Part shown: positions 37,265 to 45,746 of the stretch, piece after piece
Position numbering within the stretch: the first letter of the stretch is position 1
Layout of the letters: every line of letters begins with the position of its first letter
Program-made: the position numbers and the translations under genes
DNA from: Acidovorax soli
GTDB lineage: Bacteria > Pseudomonadota > Gammaproteobacteria > Burkholderiales > Burkholderiaceae_C
NCBI RefSeq assembly: GCF_900107605.1
Contig: NZ_FNQJ01000001.1
Coordinates: 248,001-312,000 of the forward strand
Direction of reading: 5' to 3'
DNA: 64,000 nucleotides
The notes under the pieces: model-generated
Told to the model about the DNA's origin: nothing
Seen by the model: only the letters and a program-made list of their open reading frames with translations
Database searches by the model: none

Positions 37265-38512
37265 ATGCATCCCTTGATTTCCCGCTACCTTGACGTTCGC
37301 CGCCACACGCTGGGCCTGGCCGAACCCCTGTCGCCCGAAGACTGCGCCGCCCAGTCCATGCCCGACGCCAGCCCGGCCAAATGGCATCTGGCCCACACCA
37401 CCTGGTTTTTCGAGACCTTTGTGCTGGAGGCGCACGAGAGCGGCTTTGCGCCGTTTGAAGCCGCATTCCGGGTCTTGTTCAACTCGTACTACAACGGTGT
37501 GGGCGCCCGGCACCCGCGGCCCCAGCGCGGCCTGCTCACGCGCCCCCCGCTGGCCGAGGTGCTGGCGTACCGGGCTGATGTGGATGCGCGCATGCAGCGC
37601 CTGTTGCCCACGCTGGTGCACGACGCAGCCCTGTGCGCGCTGGTGGAACTGGGCCTGCAGCACGAGCAGCAGCACCAGGAGCTGCTGGTGACCGACATCA
37701 AGCACCTGCTGTCGTGCAACCCGATGCACCCGGCCTACCGCCCGGCGCAGCCCGTGGCCGTTGAATGCGCAGCCGCACCGCCGCTGGTCTGGCATGCGTG
37801 GGCCGGCGGGCTGGCCGAGATCGGCCATGCGGGTGGCGGCTTTGCGTTTGACAACGAGAGCCCGCGCCACCCGGTGTATCTGCAGCCGTACGCGCTGGCA
37901 TCGCGCCTGGTCACCAATGTCGAGTTTGCTGCGTTTGTGGACGATGGCGGCTATGGCCAACCCGCCCACTGGCTGGCCGAAGGCTGGGACTGGCGCGCAG
38001 CCCAGGGGCTGGAGCAGCCCCTGTACTGGCAGCGCGACGGCTCCACCTGGCACGAGTTCACCCTGGCCGGGCTGCGGCCGTTGCAGGGAGCGCAGCCTGT
38101 GGTGCACCTGTCGTACTTCGAGGCCGACGCCTATGCGCGCTGGGCGGGTGCCCGCCTGCCCACCGAGGCCGAATGGGAGCACGCCGCAGCGCCGGTGCTT
38201 GCCGGCATGGCGGCCAGCGAGGCCCCAGGCAACCTGCTGCACCCCCGCGCTGCGCAGGGCAGGGGCCTGGAGCAGCTGGTGGGCGCGGCGTGGCAATGGA
38301 CGCAGTCGAGTTACGCGCCATACCCCGGTTTTCGCGCGGCAGAAGGCGCCGTGGGCGAATACAACGGCAAGTTCATGGTGAACCAGTATGTGCTGCGCGG
38401 CAGCTCGTGTGCCACACCGCCAGGCCACGCGCGCGCCAGTTACCGCAATTTTTTCCCGGCCACGGCGCGCTGGCAGTTTGCGGGGGTGCGGCTGGCAAAG
38501 GACATAGGCTGA
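37265..38512 (+). CDS. egtB: Hercynine oxygenase EgtB (sulfoxide synthase)
   Basis: A non-haem iron enzyme that joins a thiol (gamma-glutamylcysteine or cysteine) to hercynine with oxygen. The 415-residue protein has a DinB-like domain (KWHLAHTTWFFETFVLEAH near 38-56; LGLQHEQQHQELLVTDIKHL near 127-146) whose histidines form the iron site, and a C-terminal formylglycine-enzyme-like domain (SYFEADAYARWAGARLPTEA; LRGSSCATPPGHARASYRNF). With EgtD it covers the two core steps. No EgtA, EgtC or EgtE genes are in the window, so the thiol donor and the C-S lyase are unknown. Confidence 0.95.
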   Translation: MHPLISRYLDVRRHTLGLAEPLSPEDCAAQSMPDASPAKWHLAHTTWFFETFVLEAHESGFAPFEAAFRVLFNSYYNGVGARHPRPQRGLLTRPPLAEVLAYRADVDARMQRLLPTLVHDAALCALVELGLQHEQQHQELLVTDIKHLLSCNPMHPAYRPAQPVAVECAAAPPLVWHAWAGGLAEIGHAGGGFAFDNESPRHPVYLQPYALASRLVTNVEFAAFVDDGGYGQPAHWLAEGWDWRAAQGLEQPLYWQRDGSTWHEFTLAGLRPLQGAQPVVHLSYFEADAYARWAGARLPTEAEWEHAAAPVLAGMAASEAPGNLLHPRAAQGRGLEQLVGAAWQWTQSSYAPYPGFRAAEGAVGEYNGKFMVNQYVLRGSSCATPPGHARASYRNFFPATARWQFAGVRLAKDIG

Positions 38513-38559
38513 GGTGCCTGCAGGGGAGCAACTGCCGCAAGCCGCGGTGCCGGTCTGGA

Positions 38560-39732
38560 TTACGGGGCGGTGCTGCCTTCGGGGGGCTTGCGCGTTCGGC
38601 GGGGCCGGGCAGGGGCCTTTTCAGATTTCTGGGGTTTCTTTTCCGCTGCGGCCTGCGGCAATGCGCTGGAAGGCGCTTGCGGCACCGCCTGTGCTTCGGT
38701 AGCCGCGGGTGCGGTGGGTTCCGTGGCCGCTTCGGTGGTGGGCGCTGCCGCTTTGCGGGCGCGGCCACGGCCGCGCGCAGGGGCCGCTGGCGGCGCGGGC
38801 TCCGCCACTTCGGCGGGCGGCGCTGCGGCAGGTGCTTGCTGCCGGAAATAGCTGGTCATCACGGGCCGCTCTGCCGTCGCGTCGGGCCGCGCCGGGGCGG
38901 CGCTGGTGTTGCCCGTGCTGCGAAACACGTAGGCGCCGGATTTTTCGTCGCGGCCAAACTCCAGCAGACCGCGCTGCTGGGCTTCTTCCAGCAGGTTGCC
39001 AAAGGCCCGGAAGCCGTAATAGCTTTCGCTGAAATCAGGTTTGCGGCGCTTGATGGCTTCCTTGAGCACGGACGCCCAGATCTTGCCGCTGTCGCCCCGC
39101 ACGGAGAGCAGGGCGTCAAACGTCTCCACGGCCAGCTCGATGCCCTGGGTGCGGCGCGCCTCCTGCGCTTCCTTGCGGTTGCGCTCCTCCTCGGGCGAGC
39201 GCCGGGCCACGGGCGCCGCATCGGACGGCTGGCGCCGCGCCTGCGCGCGCTGGCTCTCGCGCACCAGGTCGTCGTAAAAAATGAACTCGTCGCAGTTGGC
39301 GATCAGCAGGTCCGAGGTGGACTGCTTGACGCCCACACCGATGACCTGCTTGGCGTTTTCGCGCAGCTTGGAGACCAACGGAGAAAAGTCCGAATCGCCG
39401 CTGATGATGACGAAGGTGTTGACGTGCGACTTGGTGTAGCACAGGTCCAGAGCGTCCACCACGAGGCGGATGTCGGCCGAGTTTTTGCCCGACTGGCGGA
39501 CATGGGGGATTTCGATCAGCTCGAAATTGGCCTCGTGCATCGTGGCCTTGAAGCCCTTGTAGCGGTCCCAGTCGCAATAGGCTTTCTTGACCACGATGGA
39601 GCCCTTGAGCAGCAGGCGTTCGAGCACCGGCTTGATGTCGAACTTGTCGTATTTGGCATCGCGCACTCCCAGTGCGACATTTTCGAAGTCGCAAAACAGT
39701 GCCATGCTGATGTTGTCGGTGGGGGATGCCAT
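38560..39732 (-). CDS. NYN-domain and OST-HTH/LOTUS-domain protein
   Basis: A 390-residue protein. The N-terminal NYN/PIN-like nuclease domain (about 8-170) begins ISMALFCDFENVALGVRDAK and has the acidic pair in VVDALDLCYTK and VIISGDSDFSPLVSKLRENA. An OST-HTH domain follows (about 205-290: TFDALLSVRGDSGKIWASVL, FSESYYGFRAFGNLLEEAQ), and then a long Ala/Pro/Lys/Arg-rich tail that is probably disordered. The NYN fold is related to RNase PIN domains, so RNA cleavage or binding is likely. I chose MASPTDNISM at 39732. It is divergent from the RskA-like gene. Confidence 0.9.
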   Translation of the reverse strand: MASPTDNISMALFCDFENVALGVRDAKYDKFDIKPVLERLLLKGSIVVKKAYCDWDRYKGFKATMHEANFELIEIPHVRQSGKNSADIRLVVDALDLCYTKSHVNTFVIISGDSDFSPLVSKLRENAKQVIGVGVKQSTSDLLIANCDEFIFYDDLVRESQRAQARRQPSDAAPVARRSPEEERNRKEAQEARRTQGIELAVETFDALLSVRGDSGKIWASVLKEAIKRRKPDFSESYYGFRAFGNLLEEAQQRGLLEFGRDEKSGAYVFRSTGNTSAAPARPDATAERPVMTSYFRQQAPAAAPPAEVAEPAPPAAPARGRGRARKAAAPTTEAATEPTAPAATEAQAVPQAPSSALPQAAAEKKPQKSEKAPARPRRTRKPPEGSTAP

Positions 39733-39867
39733 GGTGATTCCGGTAACGTTGCTGGCTGGATCATCACACGGAAACTGCGACGTACTGCGAACGCCGTAGG
39801 CATCTGTCGGGCGGAGCGGTGGACGCGGGCATACTCCCGATCCTTTGTTGCCTTCACGGATTGCTAC

Positions 39868-40401
39868 ATGCCCGATTCCCCATCCACTGCGCTGGCTTCC
39901 TCCACTCCCACCCGCCGTGGCGTCAGCGCGTGGTGGCGGGCGCTGGCCATTTCCCTGATGGTGGTTCTGCTGATCGCCTGGGCGGCCAGCGCGAGCATGC
40001 TCGAACAGCTCAAGGCCCAGATTGCGCACCTGCAGGCCAAGGTGAGCGTGGTGGCCCAGGTGCAGTACCTGTCGGTGCTGCTCGACGGCCAACAGCAGCC
40101 GGCCTTGCTGGTCACTGCCGACGTGCAGGGCAGCGTGCTGCAGCTGCAGCGCCTGAACGACGTGCGCGAGGGCCGGGACGACAGCATGCAGCTGTGGGCC
40201 CTGGAGGGCGACAAGCCCCCGCGTTCGCTGGGCGTGGTCACCAGCGCCTACCAGACACTGCAACTGACTACTGCCACCGCCGCGCTGGCGGGGGTGCAGG
40301 AACTGGCCATCAGCGTGGAAGACAAGGGCGGAGTCGCCGAAGCGCGCGGGCCCCGCTTGCCTTATCTGTTCAAGGGCGCACTGGTCAAGAAAGCCCTCTG
40401 A
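39868..40401 (+). CDS. RskA-like C-terminal-domain membrane protein (orphan anti-sigma type)
   Basis: A 177-residue protein: a short cytoplasmic N terminus, one membrane helix (WWRALAISLMVVLLIAWAAS, about 22-41), a short helical stretch (LEQLKAQIAHLQAKVSVVAQ) and a periplasmic domain like the C-terminal part of RskA anti-sigma factors (QLWALEGDKPPRSLGVVTSA). It lacks the N-terminal zinc-type sigma-binding domain and there is no ECF sigma gene beside it. So it cannot be assigned as a working anti-sigma factor; it may be a membrane-anchored sensor remnant or have a new role. A frame extending far upstream through egtB is an artefact. Confidence 0.8.
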   Translation: MPDSPSTALASSTPTRRGVSAWWRALAISLMVVLLIAWAASASMLEQLKAQIAHLQAKVSVVAQVQYLSVLLDGQQQPALLVTADVQGSVLQLQRLNDVREGRDDSMQLWALEGDKPPRSLGVVTSAYQTLQLTTATAALAGVQELAISVEDKGGVAEARGPRLPYLFKGALVKKAL

Positions 40402-40403
40402 GG

Positions 40404-40461
40404 TTTGCTATAGAAAATATGGCTAATGGCGCTTGTTGCATAAGCGCCAGAGCCTGAAATG
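40404..40461 (+). repeat. Intergenic hairpin repeat, copy I
   Basis: TATGGCTAATGGCGCTTGTT is followed by GCATAAGCGCCAGAGCC. GGCGCTT and AAGCGCC pair as a hairpin. It follows the RskA-like gene. Confidence 0.7.
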
Positions 40462-40472
40462 GCGCAATTATT

Positions 40473-40506
40473 CGCCCACCGCGCAGTGCACCTCGCGCGG
40501 TGGGCG
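40473..40506. terminator. GC-rich hairpin between convergent genes
   Basis: CGCCCACCGCGC and GCGCGGTGGGCG form a perfect 12-bp stem with a ten-base loop, just after the metY stop. T runs are weak on both sides. It probably helps terminate metY and the RskA-like gene. Confidence 0.6.
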
Positions 40507-40511
40507 CCGTC

Positions 40512-41795
40512 TTACACCTTCTCCAGCGCCTGCACCAGGTCGGCCTGCAGGTCGTCGATGTGCTCGATGCCCACCGACAGGCGCACCATGTTCTCGCTCA
40601 CGCCCGCCTTGGCCAGCTCTGCGGGGTTGAGCTGGCGGTGCGTGGTGGAGGCCGGGTGCGTGGCCAGCGACTTGGCATCGCCGATGTTCACCAGGCGTGT
40701 GAACAGGCCCAGCGCATCGAGGAAGCGGGCGCCTGCCGCACGCGGGTCGGCGTCACCCGCCTTCAGGCCAAAGCTCAGGATGCCCGAGGCGCGCCCGCCC
40801 ATCTGGCGCTGCGCCACGGCGTGGTCGGCGTGGTCGGGAAGGCCCGCGTAGCGCACCCATTCCACCTTGGGGTGGCTTTGCAGAAACTTCGCCAGCGCCA
40901 GCGTGTTGTCGCAGATGCGGTCCATGCGCAGCGGCAGGGTTTCGATGCCCTGCAGCGTGAGCCAGGCGTTGAACGGCGAGAGCGCTGCGCCCATGTTGCG
41001 CAGCGGCACCACGCGCGCGCGGCCGATGAAGGCGGCGGCGCCCAGCGCCTCGGTGTAGACCACACCGTGGTAGCTCACGTCGGGCTCGTTCAGGCGCTTG
41101 AAGCGGGCCTTGTGCTGGGCCCAGGGGAACTTGCCGCTGTCCACGATGATGCCGCCGATGCTGTTGCCGTGGCCGTTCATGTACTTGGTGAGGGCGTGCA
41201 CCACGATGTCGGCGCCGTGCTCGATGGGGCGGCACAGGTAGGGGCTGGGCACGGTGTTGTCCACGATCAGCGGCACGCCATGGTCGTGCGCCACCTTGGC
41301 GAGTGCGGCGATGTCGGTCACGTTGCCCAGCGGGTTGCCGATGGATTCACAGAACACCGCCTTGGTGCGTGCGTCGATCAGCTGGGCAAAACTGGCCGGG
41401 TCGCGCGGGTCGGCGAAGCGCACCTCGATGCCTTGCTGCGGAAAGGTGTGGGCAAACAGGTTGTAGGTGCCGCCATACAGCGTGCTGGCCGAGACGATGT
41501 TGTCGCCGGCCTCGGCAATGGTCTGGATGGCCGCCGTGATGGCCGCCATGCCCGAGGCCAAGGCCAGCGCCGCCACGCCGCCTTCGAGGGCTGCCACGCG
41601 CTGCTCCAGCACGTCGGTGGTGGGGTTCATGATGCGTGTATAGATGTTGCCCGGCACCTTCAGGTCGAACAGGTCGGCGCCATGCTGGGCGCTGTCGAAT
41701 GCATAGGCCACGGTCTGGTACAGCGGCACGGCGGCAGACTTGGTGGTGGAGTCGGGCTGGTAGCCGGCGTGGACGGCCAGGGTTTCGATGTGCAT
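40512..41795 (-). CDS. metY: O-acetylhomoserine (thiol)-lyase
   Basis: A 427-residue PLP enzyme of the Cys/Met metabolism family. It uses sulfide (or methanethiol) and O-acetylhomoserine to make homocysteine or methionine. Motifs: MHIETLAVHAGYQPDSTTKS (start), GNIYTRIMNPTTDVLEQRVA, ASTLYGGTYNLFAHT, PLIVDNTVPSPYLCRPIEHG, and the PLP lysine in VVHALTKYMNGHGNSIGG (about 205). The start at 41795 is the family's usual one. An O-succinylhomoserine-using relative cannot be fully excluded, but length and the ALTKYMNGHG motif favour MetY. Confidence 0.93.
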   Translation of the reverse strand: MHIETLAVHAGYQPDSTTKSAAVPLYQTVAYAFDSAQHGADLFDLKVPGNIYTRIMNPTTDVLEQRVAALEGGVAALALASGMAAITAAIQTIAEAGDNIVSASTLYGGTYNLFAHTFPQQGIEVRFADPRDPASFAQLIDARTKAVFCESIGNPLGNVTDIAALAKVAHDHGVPLIVDNTVPSPYLCRPIEHGADIVVHALTKYMNGHGNSIGGIIVDSGKFPWAQHKARFKRLNEPDVSYHGVVYTEALGAAAFIGRARVVPLRNMGAALSPFNAWLTLQGIETLPLRMDRICDNTLALAKFLQSHPKVEWVRYAGLPDHADHAVAQRQMGGRASGILSFGLKAGDADPRAAGARFLDALGLFTRLVNIGDAKSLATHPASTTHRQLNPAELAKAGVSENMVRLSVGIEHIDDLQADLVQALEKV

Positions 41796-41921
41796 GGGGC
41801 GGTCTCTCTGTCGTTGAGTGTTGTCGATGACCCGCAAAGTCGCGGCGCCAGCGCGCATTCTTGCACTGGCCGCTGCCGGGGCCCATCGAATCGTGCGCGA
41901 TGTGCTTATGGGACTATGGGG

Positions 41922-44624
41922 CTACGGGGTGGGGTCGTCCATGGCGCTGCCGCCGGCCTTGCGCTGGCGCCGCCAGGCCTTTTCCAGCTCGACCACGCCA
42001 TACACCACCAGGGCCGCTGCCAGGCAAATGCCCAGTTCGCCCAGGCTCAGGGGCTCGGTCTTGAAGATGGGGTTGAGAAACGGCACGTAGATGGTGGCCA
42101 TCTGCAGCAGGAACGTGAGCAGCACGGCGTAGAGCAGGGGCCGGTTGCTGGCCAGGCCCAGGCGCCACAGGGGTTCGCTTTCGGAACGGATGGCCATCAC
42201 ATGGGCCATCTGCGCGAGGGTGAGCACGGTGAACACCATGGTCTGCCAGTGCGCATGGCCGGTGTGCAGGGCCCAGGCCTGCACGGCCAGGCACAGGCCG
42301 GCGATCAGCAGGCCCATGCCCAGGATGTGCTGCCACATGCCCTGGGCGAACAGGCTCTCATTCGGCGGGCGGGGCGGGCGCTGCATGATGCCGCGCTCGG
42401 CGGGCTCGGCCGCCAGGGCCAGGCCGGGCAGGCCGTCGGTCACCAGGTTGACCCACAGGATGTGGATGGGCAGCAGTGGAATGGGCAGCAGCAGCAGGGG
42501 CGCGAGAAAGATGGTCCAGATCTCGCCCGAGTTGCCGGTCATGGCGTAGCGCACGAACTTGCGGATGTTGTCGTAGATGCGCCGGCCTTCCTTCACCGCC
42601 GCCACGATGGTGGCGAAGTTGTCGTCCAGCAGCACCAGGCTGCTGGCCTCGCGCGCCACGTCGGTGCCGCCCTTGCCCATGGACACGCCGATATCGGCGC
42701 GCTTGAGCGCCGGGGCATCGTTCACGCCGTCGCCCGTCATGGCCACGAAATGGCCCTGGGCCTGCAGCGCCTCGACAATGCGGATCTTCTGCGCCGGGTC
42801 CACGCGGGCATACACATGCACCTGCTCGACCCTGGCGCGCAGGGCCGCGTCGTCCAGCTGGGCCAGGTCGGCGCCGGTGAGCACGGGCGCGTCGGCGCTT
42901 GGCACGATGCCCAGCCGGTGCGCAATGGCGCGTGCGGTGGCGGGGTGGTCGCCCGTGATCATGACGGGCGTGATGCCTGCGCTGATGCAGTCGCGCACGG
43001 CGGCCTGCGCCTCGGGGCGTGGTGGGTCGATGAGGGCGATCAGGCCCAGCAGCTCCAGCTGGCTTTCCACGGCGTCGATGTCGTTGGTGTCCGGCAGGCG
43101 CGCATGGCGGCGGCGCGCCAGGGCCAGCACGCGCAGGCCCTGGGCGGCCAGCTGGCTGGCGGTGGCCAGCACCGTGTCGCTGTGCAGCGCGGCGGTGCCG
43201 TCGGGCGTCCAGTGGGTGGCGCAGCGGGGCAGCACGGATTCGGGGGCGCCCTTGGTGTAAGCCACGAAGCCCTGGGCGTCCCGATGAAACGTCGTCATGC
43301 GCTTGCGGTCGGAGTCGAAGGGCTGCTCCTGCACGCGCGGCCAGGCGGTGTCGAGCCGGGCCTTGTCCAGCCCGCCCGCGTGCGCGGCCAGCACCAGCGC
43401 GGTCTCGGTGGGGTCGCCTTGCCAGTGGGCGTCGGCGAGGTGGTCGTCACCCGTGGCCTGGCGCGTGGCGTCGTTGCACAGGGCGGCAGCGCGCAGGGCC
43501 TCGGCGTGGGCCGGGCCGGGCAGGGGGTCGCCGGGCACCCAGCGCGTGCCGTGGGCCACCAGCAGTTCGGCGTGCATGCGGTTTTGCGTGAGCGTGCCGG
43601 TCTTGTCCGAGCAGATGGTGGTGACCGATCCCAGGGTCTCGACCGAGGGCAGGCGCCGCACCAGTGCATTGACGGCCACCATGCGGCGCGCGCCCAGCGC
43701 CAGCAGCACCGTGACCACGGCAGGCATGGCCTCGGGGATGGCGGCCACGGCCAGGCTGATCGCGGTGAGGGCCATGAGCAGCGGGGCCTCGCCGCGCAGC
43801 ACCCCCACCACGAAGATCACGAGGCAGATGCCCAGCACGCCAATGGCCAGCCGCTTTCCAAATGCGGCCAGGCGCAGCTGCAGCGGGGTGCTGCGATCGT
43901 CGGTGTCGAGCAGCGTGGCGACCTTGCCCAGCTCGGTGTGCATGCCGGTGGCCACCACCAGCCCGCGCGCCCGGCCGTGGGTGGCGGTGGTGCCCTTGAA
44001 GGCCATGTTGGTGCGGTCGCCCAGGGCGCCTGCGTCCTGCGCGGCCAATGCCGCGGTCTGCTTGGCCACGGTGACCGATTCGCCGGTGAGGGCCGATTCG
44101 TCCACCTGCAGCTGCGCGATCTCGATCAGGCGCAGGTCGGCCGGTATCTGGTTGCCCGCTTCCAGCAGCACGATGTCGCCGGGTACCAGCACCGTGGCGG
44201 GCACCACCTGGATTTCGCCGCCGCGCAGCACGGTGGCGTGCGCCGCGGCCAGCTGGCGCAGTGCCGCCATGGCCTGGTCGGCGCGCCAGGCCTGCACGAA
44301 GCCGATGATGGCGTTGAGCACCACGATGACCAGGATGACCAGCGTGTCGGTCAGGTCCCCGATCACGCCGGAGACCGCTGCCGCGGCCAGCAGCACCAGC
44401 ACCATGAAGTCCTTGAACTGGTCGGCCAGCAGCGCCAGCGGGCTGCGCTGCGCGTGGTTCTGCAATTCGTTGGCACCGTGCTGCATGGCGCGCTGCGTGG
44501 CCTCGTCATCGTGCAGGCCGGTATGGGGATTGACGCGGTACACCTGGGCGAGCTCCTGGGCATCACGCAGGTGGGCATTGGCTGGCGGCGGAATGCCGGA
44601 CGGGAGCGTGGTTTCAGGCGCCAT
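41922..44624 (-). CDS. P2A-type cation (calcium-like) transporting ATPase
   Basis: A 900-residue P-type ATPase. It has an N-terminal cation-ATPase domain, the actuator loop with DESALTGESVTV (about 174-185), phosphorylation motif CSDKTGTLTQNRM (Asp near 342), hinge motif TGDGVNDAPALKRADIG (about 630-646), and the C-terminal membrane domain. Membrane motifs PEAMPAVVTV (helix 4) and NLVTDGLPGLAL (helix 6) resemble Pmr1/SERCA-type calcium pumps; Mn transport is also possible. Its start overlaps the end of the upstream exchanger gene by 11 bp, so the two are translationally coupled. Confidence 0.93.
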   Translation of the reverse strand: MAPETTLPSGIPPPANAHLRDAQELAQVYRVNPHTGLHDDEATQRAMQHGANELQNHAQRSPLALLADQFKDFMVLVLLAAAAVSGVIGDLTDTLVILVIVVLNAIIGFVQAWRADQAMAALRQLAAAHATVLRGGEIQVVPATVLVPGDIVLLEAGNQIPADLRLIEIAQLQVDESALTGESVTVAKQTAALAAQDAGALGDRTNMAFKGTTATHGRARGLVVATGMHTELGKVATLLDTDDRSTPLQLRLAAFGKRLAIGVLGICLVIFVVGVLRGEAPLLMALTAISLAVAAIPEAMPAVVTVLLALGARRMVAVNALVRRLPSVETLGSVTTICSDKTGTLTQNRMHAELLVAHGTRWVPGDPLPGPAHAEALRAAALCNDATRQATGDDHLADAHWQGDPTETALVLAAHAGGLDKARLDTAWPRVQEQPFDSDRKRMTTFHRDAQGFVAYTKGAPESVLPRCATHWTPDGTAALHSDTVLATASQLAAQGLRVLALARRRHARLPDTNDIDAVESQLELLGLIALIDPPRPEAQAAVRDCISAGITPVMITGDHPATARAIAHRLGIVPSADAPVLTGADLAQLDDAALRARVEQVHVYARVDPAQKIRIVEALQAQGHFVAMTGDGVNDAPALKRADIGVSMGKGGTDVAREASSLVLLDDNFATIVAAVKEGRRIYDNIRKFVRYAMTGNSGEIWTIFLAPLLLLPIPLLPIHILWVNLVTDGLPGLALAAEPAERGIMQRPPRPPNESLFAQGMWQHILGMGLLIAGLCLAVQAWALHTGHAHWQTMVFTVLTLAQMAHVMAIRSESEPLWRLGLASNRPLLYAVLLTFLLQMATIYVPFLNPIFKTEPLSLGELGICLAAALVVYGVVELEKAWRRQRKAGGSAMDDPTP

Positions 44625-45648
44625 GAAGGAAGACCACGTAGGTGTTGAGAAGATAGACGGCCGCCAAGCCGAGGCTGACAGCGCCCACGGCGCGCAACAC
44701 CCGGCCACGCGGGCGAAAGAACAGCCCCACCAGTGCAAGCCCGGTCATCACAATGGCTGAACTGGCGGTAACTGCATGGACCAGCGAGACATCTGACAGC
44801 AGCACGCCAGGGCGGTAGAAAAAGTCATCCACGGCAACAATGGTCACGTTGAACAGGTTGCTGCCCAGCAGGTTCCCAATGGCCATGTCCAGAGCGCCCA
44901 ACCGCAGTGCCGACAGCGTGACCGCCAGTTCCGGCAGCGTGGTGGCCATGGCCACGAACAGGCTGCCCACGAAACTGCGATTCCAGCCCATGGTGTTGGC
45001 CAGCTCCACGGCGGCGAAGGGCAGCCACAGGCCGGCGCCCACCACCACCGATGCGGCCAGGGTGAAGCGCACCAGGGTGTGGCGCAGCGGCAGTGAGGGA
45101 GGGGCATCTGCTGCGGCGGATGTGTCGGGGTGCGAGCGCTCGTAGGCAAACAGGGTTCGCATGGCGATCAGGTACAGCATCAGCATGATGGGTGTCATCA
45201 GCCCAACGCTCCATACCGATACCTGGGTGGTGCCCGAGGAAACGGATGGGGGACGGAGTTGACCAATGAGCAGGCCTGTCAGCAAAAATCCCAGCAGCAC
45301 CACGCCAAAGGCGGCAGCCAGCACATGGCCTTTGCTCGCCCGGCTCCAGACCGCCTCGCGGCGGTAGATGAGGTCGATCAGCACCAGAAAAGCGAGGTTC
45401 AGCACGCAACTGCCCAGCGCATTGCCCACCGCCAGGTTGGGCGCCTGGGCCAGGGTCACGCTGGTGATGCCTGTGGCCAGTTCGGGCAATGAGGTGACGC
45501 TGGCCACCAGCGTCAGCCCGATCCAGCTCCCGGACAGTCCCGTGTGCTGCGCAATGGCGTCGCCGTAGCGAGAGAGCTGGAAACCCGCAGTTCCGATGAG
45601 TGCCGCACAGGCAATGAATTGCAGCCAGGCCCAGACGGGCGCACTCAT
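44614..45648 (-). CDS. CaCA-family sodium/calcium exchanger (YrbG-like)
   Basis: A 344-residue membrane protein with two homologous halves of five helices. Alpha-repeat 1 has SVTSLPELATGI (about 50-61) and GNALGSCVLNLAF; alpha-repeat 2 has MATTLPELAVTLSALR and GNLLGSNLFNVTIVAVDD, with the acidic and serine residues that bind calcium. It moves Ca2+ out against Na+ or H+. The start MSAPVWAWLQF is chosen over a longer frame. Its 3' end overlaps the P-type ATPase start, so a calcium-export operon is likely. Confidence 0.92.
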   Translation of the reverse strand: MSAPVWAWLQFIACAALIGTAGFQLSRYGDAIAQHTGLSGSWIGLTLVASVTSLPELATGITSVTLAQAPNLAVGNALGSCVLNLAFLVLIDLIYRREAVWSRASKGHVLAAAFGVVLLGFLLTGLLIGQLRPPSVSSGTTQVSVWSVGLMTPIMLMLYLIAMRTLFAYERSHPDTSAAADAPPSLPLRHTLVRFTLAASVVVGAGLWLPFAAVELANTMGWNRSFVGSLFVAMATTLPELAVTLSALRLGALDMAIGNLLGSNLFNVTIVAVDDFFYRPGVLLSDVSLVHAVTASSAIVMTGLALVGLFFRPRGRVLRAVGAVSLGLAAVYLLNTYVVFLHGA

Positions 45649-45746
45649 GAGGCCACGCCCTGGCCAGGGGCGATGGGGGTGGCTGCCGTGATTGGAAATC
45701 GCTGGGTCACGGGGCTGTGCATCCTTGTGTCCAGCCTTCCGCAATG

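Noticed and set aside
38173-39867. A long N-terminal extension of the RskA-like gene through egtB and the NYN gene
   Set aside because: It is out of frame with egtB, lacks any likeness, and a natural ATG exists at 39868.
40500-44648. A 1382-residue plus-strand frame opposite metY and the P-type ATPase
   Set aside because: It spans two real genes and their gap, with composition (His, Gln, Gly, Val) typical of reverse-frame shadows.
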